From CAWCAW01 sp963793645 (GTDB taxonomy: Bacteria > Actinomycetota > Acidimicrobiia > Acidimicrobiales > UBA8190): a stretch of DNA of 64,000 nucleotides. A program made the position numbers and the translations under genes. The stretch is from positions 248,001 to 312,000 of the forward strand of contig CAWCAW010000003.1 of the NCBI GenBank assembly GCA_963793645.1. Direction: 5' to 3'. Shown one piece after another: positions 1 to 8,054 of the stretch (the stretch's first letter is position 1; every line of letters starts with the position of its first letter). Under the pieces are notes generated by a model. The model worked only from the letters and a program-made list of their open reading frames with translations, searched no databases and had not been told where the DNA came from.

Positions 1-1842
1 GTGCTCGATTGCAACCCGTACCCGAACGACAGCGAGCCCACGGGCATCACCACGGGCCCACCTGTCGTCGACCAGTCTGAGCCGGTCATTGCCACCGGCA
101 GCTCGCTAAGCCTTCCGCCGCCTCCGCCCCCGACGATTCCTCCCGGCGATATGACGACGGGACCCTACGAGCTGTACTGCCCGGGGACCCCCGTGGGCGA
201 CATCATCCTCAACAACGTGAACTCGTCGGCATCGATCCCGGCCGACCTTTCGGCAGGACAGACCTTCGACGTGTCGGGATATCAAGCTGACGTGCCCATA
301 CCGTTCGCACTCGTCACGGCTTCCGCCGCACTCGGGAACGTATCGCTCACCGGAACCGTCACGACTGCCGTCGATGCCAGTGGCGCGTCGCCGGAAACGA
401 TCTCGTCGGGGCCCATGTCCTTCAACGTGCCCATTCCGAGACCGGTACCGCAGTCGGGCGTTACCTTCGCCGTGCCGGCCTCCCCGGCCACCATCGGTCC
501 GTTCACGGCCAACGGCAGCGCCGTATCGGTGGCACAGGACTCGTCAGCGGACCTCACGCTGACAGTGTCGGGAGATCCGTTGAATCTCAACTGCACGACC
601 TACCCGAATAACAGCGGGCCCACGGGTATCACGATGTCCTTCCCCTCAGCGCAACCGATCGACCCGGTGCTCGCCACGTCGGGACAAGGCACGCCGACCA
701 CGACACCCACGACGATCTCGACATCGCCGCCGCCCGCCACGGGCCAAAGCGAGCCCTACGAGCTGTACTGCCCGGGTACCCCTGTGGGCGACATCATCCT
801 CAACAACGCGGTTACGACGGGAGCCATCAGCCCGGCCTCTCCGGGCGCCGGGGGCCAGTTCAATGTGACCGGCTACCAGACGATGGTAAGTCTCCCCTTC
901 GCGTTGGTGACGGCGTCGGCGGCCCTGGGTAACAGCAATCTCGCTGGATCGGCCACAGTGGGTATCAATGCCAGCGGAGCCCTTCCGGCCACGATCCAGA
1001 GCCCGGTGATCTCCTTCGACGTGCCTATCCCGTCCCCGGTGCCAGACAGCGGAGTGACCCTCTATCTCCCCGCCACACCGTCGACGATCGGACCGTTCAC
1101 CGCCAACGGGGGGCCCATCACCATGTCGCAAGCCGACAGGGTGTCCTTGACACTCGAGGTGTCGGGTAACCCGCTCGCCCTCACCTGCACGACGTACGAG
1201 AACAATGCAGGCCCGACGGGGATCACCATGTCCCCACCGCCGCAGAGCGACACGACGTCAGTGGTCATCGCCAGCGCCACGACGGGTGACTCCGGCACTT
1301 CCACGCCCACCACCGTGCAGGGCTCACCGTCGACCACCGACCCCTCCACCCCCACCACCACGGCCACGACGGCTACCATCACAGCCACGACAGCCACGAC
1401 AGCCACGACGGCCACGACGGCCACGACGGCCACGACGTCGAGCACCACGCCGTCGTCAACGACGACCAGCGACGCCTCGAGCGCCGCCAAGACGTCGACC
1501 ACGGTCCCACCGGCAACCGGCGTCGCCAGCGGCTCGACCACGTCGTCGGACCCCGCCGCGGTGACAGCCGGCTCCAACTCGCTGGCCTTTACCGGCACGG
1601 GAATGGGCACCAAGGTGTTGACGATCCTCGCCGTGGCTTTGATGCTCATCGGCCTCGCCCTGCTCATCCTTGTCGACGCGCCTCGTCGCTTGGTCCTGCA
1701 GCTTGCCGAGCTACGGCCCGGCCGCCGCAGTCACAACGCACCGCCGCCGCGTTCCGCCGTTTTGTTGGGCCGTCCCGGTGCCATGGCGAGTCGCGTGGTG
1801 CGCGGCGCCGTGCAAAGCGTCGGCTGGATACTCGGTCGCTAA
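1..1842 (+). CDS. Repeat-containing secreted surface protein with LAFTG C-terminal anchor, 5' partial
   Basis: The frame is open to the left edge, and the first residues (CNPYPNDSEPTGIT) match the end of a repeat module, so the true start lies upstream. Two full modules follow at about residues 56-211 and 253-410. Each opens with YELYCPGTPVGDIILNN and closes with a C-T-x-Y-x-N-N-x-G-P-T-G-I-T motif, with one Cys near each end that could form a disulfide. A Thr/Ala/Ser-rich stalk covers residues 411-520. LAFTG at 528-532 precedes a hydrophobic segment and an Arg-rich tail. LAxTG followed by a membrane segment and positive charge is the known pattern of class E sortase substrates in Actinobacteria. 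The tail after the membrane segment is unusually long (about 50 residues), so simple membrane anchoring is an alternative. A single-module relative lies at 10891-11787. Binding function is unknown. Confidence 0.75.
   Translation: MLDCNPYPNDSEPTGITTGPPVVDQSEPVIATGSSLSLPPPPPPTIPPGDMTTGPYELYCPGTPVGDIILNNVNSSASIPADLSAGQTFDVSGYQADVPIPFALVTASAALGNVSLTGTVTTAVDASGASPETISSGPMSFNVPIPRPVPQSGVTFAVPASPATIGPFTANGSAVSVAQDSSADLTLTVSGDPLNLNCTTYPNNSGPTGITMSFPSAQPIDPVLATSGQGTPTTTPTTISTSPPPATGQSEPYELYCPGTPVGDIILNNAVTTGAISPASPGAGGQFNVTGYQTMVSLPFALVTASAALGNSNLAGSATVGINASGALPATIQSPVISFDVPIPSPVPDSGVTLYLPATPSTIGPFTANGGPITMSQADRVSLTLEVSGNPLALTCTTYENNAGPTGITMSPPPQSDTTSVVIASATTGDSGTSTPTTVQGSPSTTDPSTPTTTATTATITATTATTATTATTATTATTSSTTPSSTTTSDASSAAKTSTTVPPATGVASGSTTSSDPAAVTAGSNSLAFTGTGMGTKVLTILAVALMLIGLALLILVDAPRRLVLQLAELRPGRRSHNAPPPRSAVLLGRPGAMASRVVRGAVQSVGWILGR
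1381..1434 (+). repeat. Six tandem 9-bp units coding Thr-Ala-Thr
   Basis: Three copies of acagccacg are followed by three copies of acggccacg, in frame inside the Thr-rich stalk of the surface protein. The A-to-G change splits the array into two homogeneous blocks. Such short in-frame arrays can change stalk length by slippage without breaking the frame. Confidence 0.85.
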
Positions 1843-1870
1843 GGCGGATTGCCAGAACTGAGTTGGCGCG

Positions 1871-3250
1871 TCAGCTGTCGAGGCGCACGAGATCGTCGTA
1901 GGTCTCGCGTCGCACCACCACTCGGTCGACGCCGTCGCGCACGAACACGACAGCCGGCCGAGGCACCTTGTTGTAGTTGGATGCCATGGAATAGCCGTAG
2001 GCGCCGGTGACCGGGGTGACGAGAATGTCGCCCACGGCCAGATCGGCCGGCACATGGGCGTCGGTCACCACCACATCACCGGACTCGCAATGCTTGCCCG
2101 CCACCGTCACCAGCCGGGGACGCGCCGCTGACGCGGCTCGGGCCAAAAACGTCTCGTACCCGCTGCCGTAGAGCACAGGCCGCGGATTGTCACTCATGCC
2201 GCCGTCGACAGCCACGTAGGTGCGCAGGCCGGGGAGCTCTTTGATCGTTCCCACCCGGTAACAAGTCAGCGCCGCACCGGCGGCGATGGCCCGACCCGGT
2301 TCGGCCGTCACCTTGACGGTGGCGGAGATCCCGGCTGCCACACAGGCGCCGCGTACTGCCGTGGCCCACTGCTCGATGGTGGGGGCGTCGTCGCCGGCCA
2401 CATAGGCGACGCCCAAACCTCCGCCCACGCAGAGCTCAGGAAGCCCGACGGAGCCGAAGAAGGGGGCCAGGGCGGCCACCTCGTCGGCAAAGGACTCGAC
2501 TCGAAACACCTGACTGCCGATGTGGGCGTGCAGGCCGACCAACGTCACGCCGTCGAGGGCCCGCAGCCGGGCCACCGCTTCGTGGGCGGCTCCCGATGCG
2601 AGGCCGAAGCCGAACTTGGAGTCTTCCTGGCCGGTACGGACGAACTCGTGGGTGTGGGCCTCGATGCCCGGCGTCACCCGGACCATGACCTCGACAGGAT
2701 CTCGGCGTGGCGACGAGCGGGCCAGCTGCCGCAGTCTCTCGATCTCGTCGAAGGAGTCGACCACGATGCGACCCACACCGAGGTCCAAGGCGGTGGCCAG
2801 CTCGCCCTCGGACTTGTTGTTTCCGTGCAGAACGAGGCGCTGCGCAGGCACGCCGGCCGCCAGCGCCACATGCATCTCGCCTCCGGTGGACACGTCGAGG
2901 CACATGCCCTCCTCGTAGGCCAGGCGAGCCATAGCCAGACACAGAAACGCCTTGGTGGCGTAGGCCACGCCGTCGCCCCAGGCCGATCGCGCCTGGCGAC
3001 AGCGCTCGCGCAAATGGGCTTCGTCGTAGACGAACAGGGGTGTGCCATGGCGCGCCGCCAACTCGCCGACATCGACGCCGCCGACCGAAAGGTGGCCATC
3101 GGCACCGATGCGGGCCGTATCGGGCAAAAGAGAGAGACCGATGGGACCGGCGCCTGCGGGCAACGCTCCTGAGTCGTGCGGGGCGTGGGTGGCGTCCGGG
3201 GCAGGGGCGGTGTCCGGGTCCGGTTCGTTGTCAGCCCGGCCCTCCACCAC
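1871..3250 (-). CDS. lysA: Diaminopimelate decarboxylase
   Basis: This PLP enzyme decarboxylates meso-diaminopimelate to L-lysine, the last step of lysine synthesis, in the cytosol. The AYATKAFL motif at about residues 96-103 contains the expected PLP-binding Lys (K100). An HIGSQ motif follows in the barrel, and the C-terminal CESGD and GAYGYSMASNYN motifs supply substrate-binding and active-site residues. The length (459 aa) is slightly long because of an acidic, Pro/Ala-rich N-terminal extension of about 40 residues; the first codon is GTG followed by a second GTG, with no clear ribosome binding site. The true start may be a little further in. It converges on the surface-protein gene (28-bp gap) and diverges from the tRNA-Arg gene. 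It is the only clear housekeeping metabolic gene here and may mark the edge of the glycan island. Confidence 0.93.
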   Translation of the reverse strand: MVEGRADNEPDPDTAPAPDATHAPHDSGALPAGAGPIGLSLLPDTARIGADGHLSVGGVDVGELAARHGTPLFVYDEAHLRERCRQARSAWGDGVAYATKAFLCLAMARLAYEEGMCLDVSTGGEMHVALAAGVPAQRLVLHGNNKSEGELATALDLGVGRIVVDSFDEIERLRQLARSSPRRDPVEVMVRVTPGIEAHTHEFVRTGQEDSKFGFGLASGAAHEAVARLRALDGVTLVGLHAHIGSQVFRVESFADEVAALAPFFGSVGLPELCVGGGLGVAYVAGDDAPTIEQWATAVRGACVAAGISATVKVTAEPGRAIAAGAALTCYRVGTIKELPGLRTYVAVDGGMSDNPRPVLYGSGYETFLARAASAARPRLVTVAGKHCESGDVVVTDAHVPADLAVGDILVTPVTGAYGYSMASNYNKVPRPAVVFVRDGVDRVVVRRETYDDLVRLDS

Positions 3251-3342
3251 GACGAGAATAGAGGTCGTCGCACTACAGTACGGACGGCACGGTGTCCCCC
3301 GGCATGTTGGTGTGGGTACCGTGCGGTCGGAGCCAACAACCC

Positions 3343-3414
<72 letters not shown>

Positions 3415-3519
3415 CCCTTTAAAGTCCTGTTCACAAGCTATTTTCCACGGTCACATCGTGGCACCCGTTCCCGTCGCATCGAGGCTGCCGACGAGATAAC
3501 GCGACCTGAAAAGGATCCG

Positions 3520-4461
3520 ATGGCGAAATCGAGGTGGTCTACTCCCCCGGTGAAGAGTGCCGCCTTGCCGCGCCACCGCATCTCTCCTCGCAAGCTCCTG
3601 GCTCGACACGTGGTGGGATCGGGACTCGAGCTCGGGCCCGGCCATCACCCGTTCGCCCTCTCTTTGCCCGGAGTCCGGGTCAGCTTCGTGGACCGATGGA
3701 CACCGGAGGAAGGCAGGGAGCTCTTTCCGCAGATGGGGCCCTACGCCGCCCAACCCGACGTGGTGGCCGACTTCAACACCGATCGGCTCGACCCCATCGG
3801 CGACGCCAGTCAGGACTTCGTCATCGCCAGTCACGTGCTCGAACATCTGGCCGAGCCGCTCGGGTTCGTCGCTGAGATCCATCGCGTGCTGCGCCCGGGC
3901 GGAGTGGCCCTGCTCTTGCTCCCCGACCGTCACCGCACCCGTGACGAGAACCGGGCACCCACTGCGCTTGACCATCTGGTGGCCGAATACCGCGCCGGCG
4001 TGCGAGAAGCCAGTGAGGCGCATCTGGTCGAGTTCCTCGAGTCCAGAGGACAGCCTTTGGCGACGGCTCCCGAGGAACGCCGCCAAACCTTGGAGCGCTA
4101 CCGACGACAGTCGGTGCACCTGCACTGCTGGGACGCCGAGGAATTCACCCAGGTGATCTTGTGGGGCATCGAGCACCTCGGCGAGCAGTGGGAGTTCGTC
4201 GACGGGTGTCTTCCTTTCGACGGGGTGCCGCCGGCTGACATCGAGTTCGGGTACGTGCTGCGCCGTTCAGCGGTAGAGATGGAAGGCGAGGCCAGGAGTC
4301 GACGCTTCGAGGCCGCCTGGTCGGCGTGGGTCGAAGCCCAATCGAGCATGTTGCCGGCCACCAACGGGATCGACTTTGCCGTTCGTGTGTATCGCCAGGC
4401 GCGCCATGGCGTGTACCGCCAGATCCATCGGCGCCGTCACCCCTCTCGCCCGGGACGCTGA
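3520..4461 (+). CDS. Class I SAM-dependent methyltransferase
   Basis: A 313-residue methyltransferase of the Methyltransf_11 type. ELGPG at residues 37-41 is the SAM-binding glycine motif, SHVLEHL at 104-110 and LRPGG at 124-128 are the family's later motifs. The frame is open further upstream, but that part runs through the tRNA gene; the ATG at 3520 has AAAAGGA seven bases before it and is the sensible start. The acceptor is unknown. Given the neighbours, a sugar or a lipid-linked glycan is likely. The stop codon falls inside the first of two tandem hairpins shared with the convergent gene downstream. Confidence 0.85.
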   Translation: MAKSRWSTPPVKSAALPRHRISPRKLLARHVVGSGLELGPGHHPFALSLPGVRVSFVDRWTPEEGRELFPQMGPYAAQPDVVADFNTDRLDPIGDASQDFVIASHVLEHLAEPLGFVAEIHRVLRPGGVALLLLPDRHRTRDENRAPTALDHLVAEYRAGVREASEAHLVEFLESRGQPLATAPEERRQTLERYRRQSVHLHCWDAEEFTQVILWGIEHLGEQWEFVDGCLPFDGVPPADIEFGYVLRRSAVEMEGEARSRRFEAAWSAWVEAQSSMLPATNGIDFAVRVYRQARHGVYRQIHRRRHPSRPGR

Positions 4462-4513
4462 AGCCAGCGTCACTGTGTCGCCCGACGCTGAAGCCAGCGT
4501 CACCGTGTCGCCC
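4454..4513. repeat. Tandem 30-bp repeat, each unit with a perfect hairpin, between convergent genes
   Basis: Two near-identical 30-bp units (4454-4483 and 4484-4513, one mismatch) each start with GACGCTG-AAGC-CAGCGTC, a perfect 7-bp stem with a 4-base loop. The TGA of the plus-strand methyltransferase (4459-4461) lies in the first hairpin, and the TGA of the minus-strand membrane protein (4500-4502) overlaps the second. There is no T-run, so a classical intrinsic terminator is not shown. A role in mRNA 3'-end protection or bidirectional termination is plausible. Confidence 0.7.
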
Positions 4514-6788
4514 GGCGGGTGCGGCGCCACACGCCGAAGAACACGGCCACCACCATGGCGCCGACGGTGGCCATGGCCACATAGATGCCATCTGAGAACA
4601 GCGTCGGCCAGTAATGGAAGACGACCACGTGGTCGCCGGCGGGCACCCGCGTCTCGAGCATCGTCTTTTTGGCCCATGAGTTGGTGAGAAGTGGTTGGCC
4701 GTCCATGGTGGCGCTCCAACCCGGTACCGCGCTGAGCCGCAGTCGCAGGACCACAGGCGTGCTCGTGTCGACGGTGATGCGCCACGTGGCAGGGTCGGGT
4801 TGGCTCACCACCACGGGCACACCGGTGGCCTGCAGAGGCACCGCCATGCCTTGGGGTGGCGCGTCGAGCAACGTGGCACGGGCCGAATCGGGAATCCGGT
4901 AGAGCGTCTCGCCGTCGATATCAGCCCCGGGCTTAGACCCCGATGGCCCAGGAACCCCGGGCGCCTCGAGCACGAACTGCACACCGTAGATACGAGCCTC
5001 GGCCACCGAGGTGATGCGGGCACAGAAGATGCCGAACTTGGCTTGGTACTCCGGCGTCTGCTGATTGCCGATGGCCAGTAACGATCGGTAATAGCTCTCG
5101 GGCAAGATGGGGTCGTACACGGCCAGCTCGGGGATGCCGTAGGCGATGTTGTCGTTGGGCCGGATCCCGACCTCTGCTTTGGTCGGCGTCTGCGTGGTGA
5201 GCTGGTGGGTGCACGAGCCGAACCCGACAAGGTCTCCGCCCGTCGCGTACTGCAGCGACGCCGTGCCGACGGTCTGGGGGAAGTACCCCGATGACACCGA
5301 CCAGAACGAGATGCCGGGCACGAGCAGCACAGCGGTTTCCATAACCAGCAGCACCCCGCCGAGACGCAACCCCAGGGCCTGCCGGTTGCCGTCGGATCGG
5401 CGCGCCAGAAGTGGCGGCCGTTGCATCGCGGCCACCACACCCAGTCCGACGATGACTTGCACAGCGGGCACGATCAACAACGTCTCGTGGCCCGGCACCA
5501 CCTTCCACACGCCGGTGACGGACCCGATGGCCATCAACGCCAGAACGACGCCGATCACGCCGAGTGCGCCGGCGGCCCATCTCCGCACGGGAGCCGCGCC
5601 CGGCCCCGCGCGAAAGCGCGTCAACTCGTCGAGACCCACGGCCGCCAACACGGCCAGAGCCATGGCGAGCACCATGGCGCCCCGGTTCCACCCCACCGTC
5701 CGACCACCGGGCACCGAGCCCAGAGCACGGTCAAAAGGACCCACGAACGTGAACAGCCCCATGAGCGCGGCCACTGTCACCGCCGCCGCCACGGCCGGAC
5801 GCCGCCAGGCGCTACGGATGCCCACCACGGCCAGGACCACGGTGATGACGCCGACATAGGAGACGGTCCGATAGCCCGCTCCTTGCACGCCGGCCGCGAT
5901 CACGTTGGGCAGGTGCGAAAACGGAAACGCCGAATTGCCACCCCCACCGCGGCGCGCCGATTCCCCCACCGTCTGCAGCCCTGGAAGCAGCAGCGGCGCG
6001 CTCAGACCCAACGCGCAGGCACCGGCGACCACCAGCCGTCGCAACGGTGCGACGATCTGCCTATGGCCGGCTTGGCTGCGCATGCGCAGGTGCAGCGCCA
6101 CGAACAAGACCAGCGCGATCGACAAGATGATGAGGCTCTCGGGATGACCTCCGTAGACGGCGAAGGCGGTGCTCAGCGCGAACAACAAGGTGGCGCGTAC
6201 CGGTTGCTTTCCTCGGATGAGCAGGATGGTGGCGGCAAAGATCCACCCCGACCAGGCCATGACCCCGACAATGGACCATCCGGCATAGACCACGATGGGG
6301 CCGCTGAGCTCGAACACCGTTCCCCCGAACGCAGCGGCCAACGGTCGCAGTCCCATGACGCGACACAACACGTAGACGCCGGTCCCGGCGATGAGCAGCT
6401 TCGCCATGACGATGACCGTGTACGCCAGGTGGACCGGGAACAGATAGCTCAGCATGTTGGGGAGGCTGAACACCGCCGACTGCCAGTTGAACGCCAAGGG
6501 CGTGCCCAGGACGTTGTACGGATTCCACAGCGGAAGCTGTCCTTGGTGTACCTGGTGCCACGCCAGGTACGACCACGGTACGAACTGCTCTATCTGGTCA
6601 GCGGGAAACGTGCTGTGGATGTGCACGGCGGGGTTGGCGGTCAACCCGTACTGCGACAACAGGTCGAAGGGACCGAGCGACACGCCCGGTCGCAAGGCGC
6701 GCGCCAGGACCACCACACCGGCGATGACGACCCAAGCCAGGCCGGCCACATCGGACCGGCGCCTTCGGACTATTCCCCCCCGCTCCAA
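4500..6788 (-). CDS. YfhO-family polytopic membrane protein (GT-C-like)
   Basis: A 762-residue protein with roughly a dozen hydrophobic segments and a C-terminal extracytoplasmic beta-type domain that ends in GDHVVVFHYWP and a last membrane helix. An acidic residue followed by PWSYLAWHQVHQGQLPLWNP, shortly after the first membrane helix, is the family hallmark. B. subtilis and Listeria YfhO proteins use polyprenyl-phosphate sugars to glycosylate wall polymers outside the membrane; that activity is inferred here. It is one of five related proteins in the window. The start is a TTG with no well-placed binding site; a GTG at 6749 is an alternative. It ends tail-to-tail with the methyltransferase in the hairpin repeat. 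Confidence 0.85.
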   Translation of the reverse strand: MERGGIVRRRRSDVAGLAWVVIAGVVVLARALRPGVSLGPFDLLSQYGLTANPAVHIHSTFPADQIEQFVPWSYLAWHQVHQGQLPLWNPYNVLGTPLAFNWQSAVFSLPNMLSYLFPVHLAYTVIVMAKLLIAGTGVYVLCRVMGLRPLAAAFGGTVFELSGPIVVYAGWSIVGVMAWSGWIFAATILLIRGKQPVRATLLFALSTAFAVYGGHPESLIILSIALVLFVALHLRMRSQAGHRQIVAPLRRLVVAGACALGLSAPLLLPGLQTVGESARRGGGGNSAFPFSHLPNVIAAGVQGAGYRTVSYVGVITVVLAVVGIRSAWRRPAVAAAVTVAALMGLFTFVGPFDRALGSVPGGRTVGWNRGAMVLAMALAVLAAVGLDELTRFRAGPGAAPVRRWAAGALGVIGVVLALMAIGSVTGVWKVVPGHETLLIVPAVQVIVGLGVVAAMQRPPLLARRSDGNRQALGLRLGGVLLVMETAVLLVPGISFWSVSSGYFPQTVGTASLQYATGGDLVGFGSCTHQLTTQTPTKAEVGIRPNDNIAYGIPELAVYDPILPESYYRSLLAIGNQQTPEYQAKFGIFCARITSVAEARIYGVQFVLEAPGVPGPSGSKPGADIDGETLYRIPDSARATLLDAPPQGMAVPLQATGVPVVVSQPDPATWRITVDTSTPVVLRLRLSAVPGWSATMDGQPLLTNSWAKKTMLETRVPAGDHVVVFHYWPTLFSDGIYVAMATVGAMVVAVFFGVWRRTRRATR

Positions 6789-6926
6789 CGCGGCGACCCT
6801 ACGACGGATCGAGCTGCACGGCGGAGACGACCGATGTCACAAGGACCACGGTAGCCGTCGAGTGCATCGATCCGTGGGTACCAGCGTGCTGAACACCGGC
6901 GGCGATGGGGCCGCGCCGGGGTTATT

Positions 6927-8027
6927 TCAATACGCCAGGACGTTGTCGGCCGTAGAAGACAGCAGCGAGATGCCGGTGGCCACGATGGCGGGCGGGTAAA
7001 CCGACGTCCGGTTACCCACACCGGCCTGGCCGAAGACGTTGTTGCCCCACGCCAAGACTTGGCCCGATGTCGTGATGGCATAGGACGTGGATCCGCCCGC
7101 CACCACAGAGGCGATGGTGTACGAGTCGAGAACACTGGCGTAGACGGGAATCGGCTCGTTGGTGGTCTTGCCGTCACCCAGCTGTCGGTAGTGGTCGTTC
7201 CCCCATGCCGCCACGGCGCCGGTGTTCAACAGCGCAAGCTGTTGGCCGTCGCTGCGGTCGTCGCCGCCGGCATAGACCTGCACGGCGTAGGTGCCGGCGG
7301 GGAGCTGTACCTGTACCGGGGTTCTGGACGCGCTGAAGGTGCCGTCACCGAGCTGGCCGTACTGGTTGTTCCCCCAGTCCCACACCGATCCGTCGCTGAG
7401 GAGCGCCGTGTCGACGCCGCGACCCGCACTGATGGCTGTGACACGTTGCGGCAGAGACACCAACGTGGGCCCATGTCCTGTCGAGCCCTTGCCGCAGGAG
7501 TAGACGTCCCCGGTCGTGCTGAGCCAGATGGTGTTGCCCGCGGCGGCGGCTACCGACTTGACGGGGGGGAGACCGGAGACGATCCGAGGGACGCTGTTGG
7601 ATCCAGCCCCACAATCGGCGCCTTGGGCACCCCAGCTGTAGCCGACGCCGTGGGAGTCGATGGCGAATCCCCGCTGATTGCTCTCGGCGATGGCGGTGAT
7701 CGTCGTGTCGGCCGGGAATTCGACCGGCACGGGAGTGGCGGCAAAGCGCTCGTCAATTCCGTTGCCGAGCTGACCCGCATTCCCATTGCCCCAGGCCATC
7801 ACTGCGCCGTCGGACAGCAAGGCGTACGAGGCCGTGTTGCCGGCCGAGAGAGCCACCACATCGGTGAGCCCGACGGCGACAGGGTGCGACTGACGGTCCG
7901 TGACGGTGCCGGCCGGCCCGCGGTACAGACCCCATCGGTAGGCGGTGGCGCCGTCGGCCGAAGAGGTCGCGGAGAAAAATACCAGCAACAGAGCCGTCAG
8001 CGAGACGACGAAGATTCCCCTCTTCAT
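6927..8027 (-). CDS. Secreted RCC1-repeat beta-propeller protein
   Basis: The start at 8027 gives MKRGIFVVSLTALLLVFFS, a clear signal peptide ending near SADGA, so the protein is exported; an upstream in-frame start (8051) would add eight polar residues. The mature part (about 340 aa) consists of repeats built around AWGNxxxGQLGxG, for example WGNNQYGQLGDGT and AWGNDHYRQLGDG, typical of the regulator-of-chromosome-condensation (RCC1) seven-bladed propeller. In bacteria these are usually exported proteins of unknown ligand. It lies between two large YfhO-like membrane proteins on the same strand, so it may act with them at the cell surface, but nothing in the sequence shows a ligand. Confidence 0.85.
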   Translation of the reverse strand: MKRGIFVVSLTALLLVFFSATSSADGATAYRWGLYRGPAGTVTDRQSHPVAVGLTDVVALSAGNTASYALLSDGAVMAWGNGNAGQLGNGIDERFAATPVPVEFPADTTITAIAESNQRGFAIDSHGVGYSWGAQGADCGAGSNSVPRIVSGLPPVKSVAAAAGNTIWLSTTGDVYSCGKGSTGHGPTLVSLPQRVTAISAGRGVDTALLSDGSVWDWGNNQYGQLGDGTFSASRTPVQVQLPAGTYAVQVYAGGDDRSDGQQLALLNTGAVAAWGNDHYRQLGDGKTTNEPIPVYASVLDSYTIASVVAGGSTSYAITTSGQVLAWGNNVFGQAGVGNRTSVYPPAIVATGISLLSSTADNVLAY

Positions 8028-8054
8028 GGTCTCATCATGGTCGGCCCCCACCAG

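Noticed and set aside
5421..6854. 477-codon plus-strand open frame rich in His, Gln and Arg
   Set aside because: Antisense to the YfhO gene; composition is that of a complement-strand artefact, as are similar frames at 31318-32634 and 58260-59366.
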